From positions 1-50,709 of the forward strand of contig JAZLFR010000078.1 in assembly GCA_045615885.1 (NCBI GenBank): 50,709 bases of DNA, read 5' to 3'. The stretch comes from UBA1765 sp045615885 (GTDB lineage: Bacteria; Fibrobacterota; Fibrobacteria; Fibrobacterales; Fibrobacteraceae). The notes below the pieces were generated by a model. The model was not told where the DNA came from and made no database searches. It worked only from the letters and a program-made list of their open reading frames with translations. Position numbers and translations under genes: made by a program. This document shows, in pieces, positions 16,901 to 23,667 of this stretch (positions within the stretch are counted from its first letter, which is position 1; every line of letters begins with the position of its first letter).

Positions 16901-18339
16901 CGGGCGTATGTTTCTATGAAGGAACCGCAACCACTGGAGCATGCTTCGTTAAGAATGATGCCGGTAACGACACCGTCCTGAACAGAGATTGCCTTCATGT
17001 CCTGACCGCCGATGTCGAGAATGAAGGAAACGTCTGGGCAAAGGCGCTGTGCAGCGTTTGCATGAGCCACGGTTTCTACGGTGTGGTAGTCTGCGTGGAT
17101 TGCCTTTGCAAAAAGCTGTTCGCCGTAGCCGGTCGTGCCGACGCCCAAAATGTTGAGCTTGCAGCCATATTCTTCATAACGGTCGCTCAGGTCGTTCAAG
17201 GCCTGCTTGAGCACGGCGAGCGGTTCGCCGTTGTTGCTTGCATAGTAACCATCGACCACATTGTCCTGTTCGTCCATCAAAACGAACTTTGTCGTGGTGG
17301 AACCGGCGTCAATGCCAAGGTAAACATTCAGTTCGGAACCGGAAGCTGGCTGCGGGTAGTTGTTGCTAGCCATCTTGTGGTCTTCAAGGAACTGCTTGTA
17401 TTCTGCGTCGTCCTTGAAGAAGAGGTCGCCGTTGGCCTTGTGTTCTGCCTGGCGAATCTCGTTGAAATGCACGAGGGCGTCTAGGGAACCTTCTTCACGG
17501 TACAGGCATTCCTGGTCGGCAAACATGGAGCCGAGGGAAAGTGCTGCGCCGAGGGCCACGAGAACTTCGGAGTGTTCCGGAACAATGGCCTGTTCATCGG
17601 AAATGCCGAGGCGTTCCTTGAATGCGCGAACGAGCGTGTGGTTAAATGTTAACGGACCACCTTCAAAAATGACCGGTGGCTTGATTTCCATGCCCTGGGC
17701 AAGGCCGCCTATGGTCTGCTTTGCAATGGCGTGGAAGCTTGAAAGTGCGATGTCTTCCTTTGCAACGCCGTTGTTCAGCATCGGCTGGATGTCTGTCTTG
17801 GCGAATACGCCGCAACGGCCAGAAATTTCATAGACCTTTTGACCGCGTGCTGCGTAGGATTCAAAAACTTCGGTCTTGATACGAAGAAGTTCAGCGACCT
17901 GGTCGATGAATGCACCGGTACCGCCAGCGCAAACACCGTTCATACGCATGTCGCTAGCAATGAGCTTGCCAGTTGTACGGTCCTTTTCAAAGAACACGAC
18001 CTTGGCGTCCTGACCGCCAAGTTCAATGGCGACCCTAGTTTCTGGGTGCGTTGCGCGCACTGCAAGGGCGTTTGCCACCACTTCCTGCACAAAGAAGGAC
18101 TTCGTGGCTTCTGCAAACGGTTGGCCGCCGCTACCGCAGAATGCAACGCCGAACTGCTTGCTCGGGAACATTCCGTGGGCTTCCTTCAAAAGTTCGAGCA
18201 CCTTTGCAGCCTGCATGGCGTTGTGGCGCTGGTAAGAATAATGGAGCAGTTTTTGCGTTTGTGGATCAACAACAGCAATTTTCACGGTGGTGGAACCAAC
18301 GTCCATACCGACCCAAAGATCTACTTTAGTCTTCTTCAT
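13909..18339 (-). CDS. giant fused acyl-CoA dehydratase activase (two BcrAD/BadFG domains plus DUF2229 and HgdB-like regions)
   Basis: The 1476-residue protein contains two ASKHA ATPase domains. Domain 1 starts GMDVGSTTVKIAVVD at residue 11, with Cys137 in GVCAGGTGAF and Cys176 in GRCGVFAKTD. Domain 2 starts GIDAGSTTTKFVLMD near 342, with ACSSGCGSF (Cys467, Cys471) and Cys506 in GSRCTVF. A Cys cluster CQYCTNHC (635-642, then Cys661) follows, then a DUF2229 region from about 720 (IGIPRVLEFW) and a C-terminal HgdB/double-cubane-like part with NDICFPCQ and AKNCENC. In the family, such activators bind an inter-subunit [4Fe-4S] cluster and use ATP to inject low-potential electrons into 2-hydroxyacyl-CoA dehydratase-type partners. 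No dehydratase genes are adjacent, so the partner is unknown. Length and motifs suggest an intact gene, expected only in an anaerobe. Confidence 0.9.
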   Translation of the reverse strand: MKKTKVDLWVGMDVGSTTVKIAVVDPQTQKLLHYSYQRHNAMQAAKVLELLKEAHGMFPSKQFGVAFCGSGGQPFAEATKSFFVQEVVANALAVRATHPETRVAIELGGQDAKVVFFEKDRTTGKLIASDMRMNGVCAGGTGAFIDQVAELLRIKTEVFESYAARGQKVYEISGRCGVFAKTDIQPMLNNGVAKEDIALSSFHAIAKQTIGGLAQGMEIKPPVIFEGGPLTFNHTLVRAFKERLGISDEQAIVPEHSEVLVALGAALSLGSMFADQECLYREEGSLDALVHFNEIRQAEHKANGDLFFKDDAEYKQFLEDHKMASNNYPQPASGSELNVYLGIDAGSTTTKFVLMDEQDNVVDGYYASNNGEPLAVLKQALNDLSDRYEEYGCKLNILGVGTTGYGEQLFAKAIHADYHTVETVAHANAAQRLCPDVSFILDIGGQDMKAISVQDGVVTGIILNEACSSGCGSFIETYARSLGIPMEKIAELAFNAKSPSQLGSRCTVFMNSSIITEQRDGKQPEDIIAGICRSIINNVFTKVIRIRNLNTLGKKVVVQGGTFKNNAVLRAFEQYTGLKPIRPERPGEMGAIGIALLTKKFMEEQRKSNPDLKTNFIGLDAMKNFSWDNKPGQLCQYCTNHCSRTIVTFSDGQSFVTGNRCERGEVTADPNDPETKKLIAEINKKMLAVPDMIKRTNQLLVKDYAPAKLVEPTGKTIGIPRVLEFWSSLPFWKAFFTSLGYTVVVSKQSDYDLFESGLHSVPSDTVCFPAKLVHGHVKYLIDKKVDRIFFPMMVAVPSDHTKFTATAVCPVVQGYPNVCKNTDDPARNYGVPMDQPVFHWFNAKLRKNQTIDWFQQNWNLPKKLIAKAVAEGEKALETYRSTLLEEGKQILADVRKNNTFAVVIAGRPYHADTLVNHNVASHFTRMGIPVLTTESLPGVYDQDIPKATRMEAKNTFHLRMLGATMIAAKDPNLELVQIVSFGCGHDSILTDEMNRMLHEVSVKELLMLKLDEGDARGPVGIRIKSFIETVKSRRAANLPDKEPSNEPLFHTPFLAEDKEKRTILIPNLSPAFSVLAAAYIRAQGYKASPLPVADKRAIELGKKFVHNDICFPCQVNIGENLLWLEQHPEVKQCNVSIGLAKNCENCRAVQYAVLARKALDEAGYKDVAIITTGSDNKNMHPGLQLGLDFRLHMLWGLVTMDAIEIMYRALRPYEVNKGDTQKVYDEWMPKLMNRVAVMGKAELAKPTAVMKMFRETIKAFNTVEITEDRKKGIRKPRVAVLGEILMNYHPSANGYIEEYLMNNGMEVYLPGMLDFFRVDEIVKQVKIKRGFSATPLEDLVIGGITSKVYTHALKTANKEMEKYFKLYEHHADCYELIHLVSDIIDPTYNTGEGWLIPGEILYNSKHGINSHIILQPFACLANHISGRGLTKAVKERCPHIQVLSLDYDPDTSFANIENRLQMLIINARELEKSAQQ

Positions 18340-18355
18340 AGTGCCGCCAAATTTA
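18340..18355 (-). promoter_or_regulatory. promoter element TAAATTTG before the activase gene
   Basis: On the minus strand TAAATTTG (18348-18355) is followed by GCGGCACT and then the ATG at 18339. It matches TAnnTTTG. The same eight-base distance is found before rlmN. No Shine-Dalgarno sequence is visible. Confidence 0.5.
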
Positions 18356-18480
18356 GAAAATTGAAATTTGGTTAAAAGTTATAAACAGAGTATTTTTGAT
18401 TAAAAACGGCAATTTTGTAAGGAATACTCAAATATTGGGGATAAAAGGTAGTTTGTTGACGGTATTTTCTAGTGTCGATC

Positions 18481-19866
18481 TTACCCGCAACGGTTTTTGT
18501 CGTTGTTCGTGCCGGTGTAGTCTGGGTAGTTGTTATCAAAGCAGGCGGCGCAGAAGTTTTCGCTGTCGCCGGTGCATTCCTTCATGCCTTCGACGCTCAA
18601 ATAGCCGAGGCTTTCCACACCAAGCATCTTGGCGATTTCGGCCGGAGTCATGGAGCTGGCCGCAAGTTCGCCCTGGCTCGGGAAGTCCATGCCGAAGAAG
18701 CATGGGTGGGCTACCGGTGGGGAGGCTATACGAATGTGCACTTCCAGGGCGCCTGCATCGCGGAGCATTCTGGAAAGAATCTTCAAGGTTGTGCCGCGAA
18801 CGATGGAGTCTTCCACCACGCAGACGCGCTTGTTCTTGAGCACGCCTTCGATCGGGTTGAACTTGAGCTTTACCTTCTGTTCGCGAACGTTCTGGGTCGG
18901 GTCGATGAAGGTTCTGCCCACATAGTGGTTACGAAGAAGGCCTATTTCAAAACGGATGCCACTTGCCTGTGCGTAGCCGAGTGCTGCGGTTGTCGCGCTG
19001 TCCGGGACGCTTATGACGATGTCTGCATCGACTGGGCATTCCTTGGCAAGCTGCTTGCCCATCTTGCGGCGCACCTTGTCGCAGGACTGTTCAAAAATTT
19101 TGGAGTCCGGGCGGCTGAAATAGATGTATTCGAAAATGCAGTGGGCGTGGCGTTCCTTTTTGGTGAAACTTTCGGAGTGCAGCCCGTTCTGCGTAATGGT
19201 GAGGAATTCACCCGGCTGAATGTCGCGAACATAGTTTGCGTTCAAAAGGTCGAATGCGCATGTTTCGCTAGCAACGCACCATGCCTTGCCCATGCGCGCA
19301 ATGGAGAGCGGGCGGAATCCGTAGCCGTCGCGTGCTACAAACATCGAATCCTTGCTTATAAAAATAAGGCAGAAGCTTCCTGTGAATTTAGCTACTGCCT
19401 TCTTGATAGCCTCGCCCAGGCTGTCGGCTTCGGTGCGGGCGATTTCGTGCAAAAGAATTTCTGAATCGGATGTCGTCTGGAAAATGTGACCGTCGGCTTC
19501 CATTTCTGCGCGGAGCTCGTTTGCATTTGTAATGTTACCATTGTGAGCCACGGCAAGCTGGCCCCATTTGCAACTCACGAGAATCGGCTGTGCGTTGGCG
19601 AGCGTGCTTGCGCCTGTGGTGCTGTAGCGAACGTGCCCGATTCCAGAAAATCCCTGGAATTCGTCAACGTCGTGTTCCTGAAGCAGGGTGGATACAAGCC
19701 CCATGGATTTGCGTACTCGGATTTTGTCGCCATCTGTTATTGCAAAACCAGCGCTTTCCTGGCCGCGGTGCTGCAGGGCGTAAAGTCCCATGGTAATATT
19801 TCTTACGACGCAATCACCATTGTAAATACCGATCACGCCGCATTCTTCATGCAATTCTTCGAGCAT
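18481..19866 (-). CDS. purF: amidophosphoribosyltransferase, [4Fe-4S] type
   Basis: The 461-residue enzyme catalyses the first step of purine synthesis, PRPP plus glutamine to 5-phosphoribosylamine. The start is set at MLEELHEECGVIG (19866), preceded by AAAGAGG; a longer in-frame ATG at 20013 adds an unrelated basic stretch. Cys9 should become the N-terminal nucleophile after removal of an eight-residue propeptide, as in the Bacillus-type enzyme. Glutaminase residues are present: LQHRGQESAG, HVRYST, HNGNITN and TSDSE. The PRPP loop is VVEDSIVRGTT at 350-360. Four cysteines, 243, 389, 439 and 442, fall where the Bacillus enzyme holds its iron-sulfur cluster. It is divergent from the ThDP enzyme gene. 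Confidence 0.95.
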   Translation of the reverse strand: MLEELHEECGVIGIYNGDCVVRNITMGLYALQHRGQESAGFAITDGDKIRVRKSMGLVSTLLQEHDVDEFQGFSGIGHVRYSTTGASTLANAQPILVSCKWGQLAVAHNGNITNANELRAEMEADGHIFQTTSDSEILLHEIARTEADSLGEAIKKAVAKFTGSFCLIFISKDSMFVARDGYGFRPLSIARMGKAWCVASETCAFDLLNANYVRDIQPGEFLTITQNGLHSESFTKKERHAHCIFEYIYFSRPDSKIFEQSCDKVRRKMGKQLAKECPVDADIVISVPDSATTAALGYAQASGIRFEIGLLRNHYVGRTFIDPTQNVREQKVKLKFNPIEGVLKNKRVCVVEDSIVRGTTLKILSRMLRDAGALEVHIRIASPPVAHPCFFGMDFPSQGELAASSMTPAEIAKMLGVESLGYLSVEGMKECTGDSENFCAACFDNNYPDYTGTNNDKNRCG

Positions 19867-20132
19867 AACGCCTCTTTGAAATTTTTGCTGCCCTTGCCTT
19901 GAAGGCCATAGCTCACCCGATCGGGTGCAAGCAGGGTAGCGAGCGCAAAAAAAACTAGCAATGCGGTAAAAAAGTGCAACAGAAAAGTCCTTTTCTTTTT
20001 TTTGAACCTTCATTTCTGTAGTTGCGGTTTTACAAAAATGTATACAGATTGCTTTAGTTGAACAAAATCGTATTTTATCGAGATGAATTCACCATTTTTC
20101 CTGATGGCATGTTTTTTGCATATTGCAGAGGC

Positions 20133-21773
20133 ATGAATACAGCAGAAGTTTTGATCCGTTGCCTTGAAAATGAAGGCGTTCAGTATATTTTCGGTATCCC
20201 CGGCGAAGAAACATTGGAACTGATGGAGGCCATCAAAAAGTCAAGCATCAAGTTCATCACGGTTCGCCATGAACAGGGGGCGGCCTTCATGGCCGATGTC
20301 TATGGCCGCCTTACGGGCAAGGCCGGCGTTTGCCTTTCTACCCTTGGCCCGGGTGCAACGAACCTTGTCACCGGCGTGGCCGACGCCAATTCCGACGGAG
20401 CGCCCCTCATTGCCATTACGGGCCAGGTGGGCACCGAACGCATGCACTTGACTAGCCACCAGTATCTTGATTTGGTGAACATGTTTGCGCCGATCACTAA
20501 ACGCAGTAAGCAGGTTGTGCGCCCCGATACTGTCAACGAAATCGTTCGCATCGCATTCAAGTACGCCGAAATGGAAAAACCGGGCGCATGCCTTATCGAC
20601 TTGCCCTGCAACATCGCTGCCATGGAAGTTTCAGGGGAAGTTGCAGAGACTCCTCTCAAGCACCATCGAGAAAATGTGACTTCGGCTAGCCAGGATGTGA
20701 TTCTCAAGGCGGCTTACGAAATCGCAAATGCAAAGAAACCCGTGATTTTGGCGGGGCATTCCGCCGTTCGCAACAATGCGTCTGCAGCCCTCACCGAGTT
20801 TGCGCAAATTGCAAAAATTCCTGTGGTAAGCACCATGATGGCCAAAGGCGTCATTCCTTGCGACAGCAAGTATTCCATGTGGTGCATCGGCATTCCGCAG
20901 AAGGATTATCCAAACTATGTAATTGACGAGTCGGACTTGGTCATTGCAATCGGCTACGATGTCGTGGAGTATGCGCCCGCCAAGTGGAACCCGAAGGGCG
21001 AAAAGCGGATCATTCACATTGATGAAACTCCCAACCATATCAATAAGCTTTATCAGCCCGAAGAAGAAGTCGTCGGCGACATTGTCACCTCGCTGAAGGC
21101 TCTCAAGGAACTGTGCAAGCGCGATGTTGAGCCTGCGTGGGCTTTTGACATTCGCGAAAAAATGGCGGCCGACCATGGCTTCTATGACGAAGACAATTCA
21201 TTCCCGCCAAAGCCGCAGAAGGTGCTCCACGATATCCGCGCGGTAATGGGGGAGGACGATGTCCTGGTATCTGATGTCGGCGCCCATAAGATGTGGATTG
21301 CGCGCCAGTACCACTGTTACCACCCGAACACATGCATTATTTCGAACGGCTTTGCCACCATGGGCATTGCAGTCCCCGGAGCCATTGCAGCAAAGCTTTT
21401 GAACCCGCAAAAGAAGGTCATTGCAGTTACCGGCGACGGTGGCTTCATGATGAACAGCCAGGAACTGGAAACTGCCTACCGCGAGCATATTCCTTTTGTA
21501 ACCTTCATCTTCACCGATGGGAACTACGGCCTTATCAAGTGGAAACAGGAAGAACGCTACGGCGATAGCTTTGCCATCGAATTTTCGAACCCCGATTATG
21601 TGAAGTATGCAGAAAGCATGCACCTCAAGGGCTACCGCATTAACCGCACCGAAGACTTGCTGCCTACACTTCGCGAGGCGTTTGAACAGGATGTTCCCGT
21701 GATCATTGAATGCCCGGTAGATTACTCCGCCAACATGGAGCTTACCGAACATTTGAAAAATTTAAAACTGTAG
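20133..21773 (+). CDS. acetolactate synthase large-subunit-like ThDP enzyme
   Basis: The 546-residue protein has the three-domain ThDP enzyme layout: FGIPGEETLELMEA near residue 20, the proton-relay glutamate in VRHEQGAAF, CLSTLGPGATNLVTG, a central domain with KPVILAGHSA, and the C-terminal ThDP/Mg motif GDGGFMMNSQELETA followed by FTDGNYG. Homologues condense two pyruvates to acetolactate, but this subgroup (PGEE rather than PGGA or PGAK) is divergent, and no small regulatory subunit gene is next to it. A catabolic or other carboligase role is possible. The start at 20133 (MNTAEVLIRCLENEG) matches the family N-terminus; an open frame 25 codons longer lacks support. A strong terminator follows. 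Confidence 0.85.
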   Translation: MNTAEVLIRCLENEGVQYIFGIPGEETLELMEAIKKSSIKFITVRHEQGAAFMADVYGRLTGKAGVCLSTLGPGATNLVTGVADANSDGAPLIAITGQVGTERMHLTSHQYLDLVNMFAPITKRSKQVVRPDTVNEIVRIAFKYAEMEKPGACLIDLPCNIAAMEVSGEVAETPLKHHRENVTSASQDVILKAAYEIANAKKPVILAGHSAVRNNASAALTEFAQIAKIPVVSTMMAKGVIPCDSKYSMWCIGIPQKDYPNYVIDESDLVIAIGYDVVEYAPAKWNPKGEKRIIHIDETPNHINKLYQPEEEVVGDIVTSLKALKELCKRDVEPAWAFDIREKMAADHGFYDEDNSFPPKPQKVLHDIRAVMGEDDVLVSDVGAHKMWIARQYHCYHPNTCIISNGFATMGIAVPGAIAAKLLNPQKKVIAVTGDGGFMMNSQELETAYREHIPFVTFIFTDGNYGLIKWKQEERYGDSFAIEFSNPDYVKYAESMHLKGYRINRTEDLLPTLREAFEQDVPVIIECPVDYSANMELTEHLKNLKL

Positions 21774-21801
21774 CAGGTTAGCGCAACTTTCGTTGCAACG
21801 C

Positions 21802-21832
21802 AAAAGCGCCGCGGCATGACCGCGGCGCTTTT
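21802..21832. terminator. bidirectional rho-independent terminator
   Basis: A 13-bp perfect GC-rich stem (AAAAGCGCCGCGG at 21802-21814 with 21820-21832), loop CATGA, A-run before and T-run after. It serves the convergent genes 20133-21773 and 21852-23327. Confidence 0.9.
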
Positions 21833-21851
21833 GGCTTGGGAAAGTAAAAAC

Positions 21852-23327
21852 TTACTTTTCCTTATGGCATGGGCATTCGCCACCTTCGCATGGGCAATGG
21901 TAGCAGTCGCCTGTTTCTGCGTAGTCCTTGCCGGTCCAGCAGAATGTGCAAAGCTGTTCGGCCGGGAGGCCGATGGCATGGACAAGGTCGTCGATGCGCT
22001 GGAAAGCGAGTGTGGTAAGGTTCAGGTTCTTGCGGATGTATTCAACCATGCCCTTGTATTCTTCGCTGTCCGGGTTTGTGTACTTGTCGAGGTTTGCGTT
22101 TTCGCCTTCGACGTCGCGAATGTAGCGGCGTGTAATGAGATCGTACTCGTTCTTGGAGCGTGAGAAGTTGATGAACTTGCACGGGTAAACGAGTGGCGGG
22201 CAGGCAATGCGCATGTGAGTTTCCTTACAGCCCAGGGAGTAGAGCTTCTGGGCCTGCTTGCCGAGCTGGGTGCCGCGAACGATGGAGTCGTCGCAGAACA
22301 CAAGGCGGCGGTCCTTGATGAGGCCCGGAATCGGAATGAGCTTCATGGAAGCTACATGTTCGCGCTGGCGCTGGTCCTGCGGCATAAAGGAACGTGCCCA
22401 GGTCGGGGTGTATTTGACGAACGGGCGTGCAAACTTGATGCCTGCTTCGTGGGCATAGCCGAGAGCATGGGAGGTACCGGAGTCTGGGATACCGCATGCT
22501 GCGTCTGCTTCAGTCGGCGTTCTCTTTGCAAGGGCGCTTCCGCAGCGGTAGCGAGTCATTTCCACATTGCGACCTTCGTAGCTGGATGCCGGGTAGCCGT
22601 AATAGACCCAGAGGAAGGAGCATATTGCCATCTTGTCGCCGGCCTTGACGAGCGTGATGTCGCCATCCGGGGTGAGTTCCGCGATTTCGCCCGGGCCCAG
22701 GTCTCGAACATGTTCGTAGCCGAGGTTCGGGAGGGCGCAGCTTTCCTGCAAGGCGATCATTGAGCCTTCCTTCTTGCCGAGAATGATCGGCGTGCGGCCC
22801 CACTTGTCGCGGCTGGCGTAGAACTTGCCGTCGCTATTCATCAAAAGAACGGAGCAGCTGCCCTTGATCTTTTCTTGAACATACTTGAGACCTTCCACTA
22901 TGGAATTCTGGGTTGCGATGAGGGCAGAAACAACTTCTGTCGGGCCGACCATACCACTGGTGGTGGAATACTGGAGCTGCATGCAGTTGTTCTTGAAGAG
23001 CTCGTTCTTGATGTCTTCGATGTTGGTTATTAGACCGACAGTTACGAGGGCGAATGTGCCGAGCTTGCAGCTCATGACGAGCGGCTGCGGGTCGGTGTCC
23101 GAAATTACGCCGATGCCGACCTTGCCGGCAAATGTTGCCAAATCGTGCTCGAACTTACTGCGGAACGGGGTATTCTGGATGTTGTGAATGGAACGATGGA
23201 AGTTGCCATCGGCCTTCAAAACCGCCATGCCGCCGCGGTGGGTTCCAAGATGTGAATGGTAGTCTGTACCAAAGAAAAGATCGGTTACGCAATCGTTTTT
23301 GGAAACTACGCCACAAAAACCGCCCAT
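21852..23327 (-). CDS. PurF-like amidophosphoribosyltransferase paralogue with altered glutaminase site
   Basis: The 491-residue protein aligns along its whole length with PurF. Cys5 (MGGFCGVV) could be the nucleophile. The PRPP loop FCDDSIVRGT (344-353) and the four cluster-type cysteines (236, 383, 460, 463) are kept. The glutamine-binding residues differ: PurF's HVRYST is replaced by VISDTD with a short deletion, HNGN by TVGL, and the TSDSE aspartate is lost; HRGQE reads HRGGM. A Cys-rich tail (CYHCPCEGGECPCH) is extra. It may not hydrolyse glutamine in the usual way, or may act on another amide. I recall similar second copies in Bacteroidota; their function is not known to me. A TATTTTTG element and an AAGGAG ribosome site precede the ATG. 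Confidence 0.85.
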   Translation of the reverse strand: MGGFCGVVSKNDCVTDLFFGTDYHSHLGTHRGGMAVLKADGNFHRSIHNIQNTPFRSKFEHDLATFAGKVGIGVISDTDPQPLVMSCKLGTFALVTVGLITNIEDIKNELFKNNCMQLQYSTTSGMVGPTEVVSALIATQNSIVEGLKYVQEKIKGSCSVLLMNSDGKFYASRDKWGRTPIILGKKEGSMIALQESCALPNLGYEHVRDLGPGEIAELTPDGDITLVKAGDKMAICSFLWVYYGYPASSYEGRNVEMTRYRCGSALAKRTPTEADAACGIPDSGTSHALGYAHEAGIKFARPFVKYTPTWARSFMPQDQRQREHVASMKLIPIPGLIKDRRLVFCDDSIVRGTQLGKQAQKLYSLGCKETHMRIACPPLVYPCKFINFSRSKNEYDLITRRYIRDVEGENANLDKYTNPDSEEYKGMVEYIRKNLNLTTLAFQRIDDLVHAIGLPAEQLCTFCWTGKDYAETGDCYHCPCEGGECPCHKEK

Positions 23328-23667
23328 AATGACTCCTTGAAAAATGCGACTGCAAAAATAGAAATCTCTTAAAAAAGCAAGTCAATTTTGAAGCTCATTC
23401 TTTCAAATACATCAAAAATGTGGTAGAATTTTGTAATTAGCGCTTGCTAATGTTACATTTTTGTATTTATCCATCTTTTTTGATAGAGATGGTGAGCTTG
23501 ATTTGGTTACAGATATTGTTGTTTAGACCTCAATCTTTTGACTATTTCTCGCTTTCATCAACTTCTAAAAAAATTATTTACAAAAGCCGAAAATTATTAT
23601 AAATTATCCATCAATAAAAAACATTGAACCATTGGTTTAAACAATCATAAATTGGAGAGTTCCGCAA
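23328..23667. promoter_or_regulatory. AT-rich divergent promoter region between the PurF paralogue and glgB
   Basis: No gene is seen. An imperfect palindrome lies at 23432-23457 (TGTAATTAGC, GCTT, then GCTAATGTTACA), and a 6-bp stem CCATCT/AGATGG at 23471-23492. The minus-strand gene has TATTTTTG about 23 bases before its ATG. glgB has GGAGAG before its ATG at 23668. Operator function of the palindromes is a guess. Confidence 0.35.

Noticed and set aside
14023..17484. Long plus-strand frames (407, 420 and 288 codons) across the activase gene
   Set aside because: All lie within the coding region of the activase, which has extensive motifs. They lack family features and ribosome sites and end or begin arbitrarily.
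18472..19464. A 330-codon plus-strand frame opposite purF
   Set aside because: It is a shadow of purF, whose catalytic and cluster residues are complete on the minus strand.
19867..20013. 49-codon N-terminal extension of purF
   Set aside because: The extension is basic and unlike PurF, while the internal ATG at 19866 has a ribosome site and gives the propeptide and Cys expected of the family.
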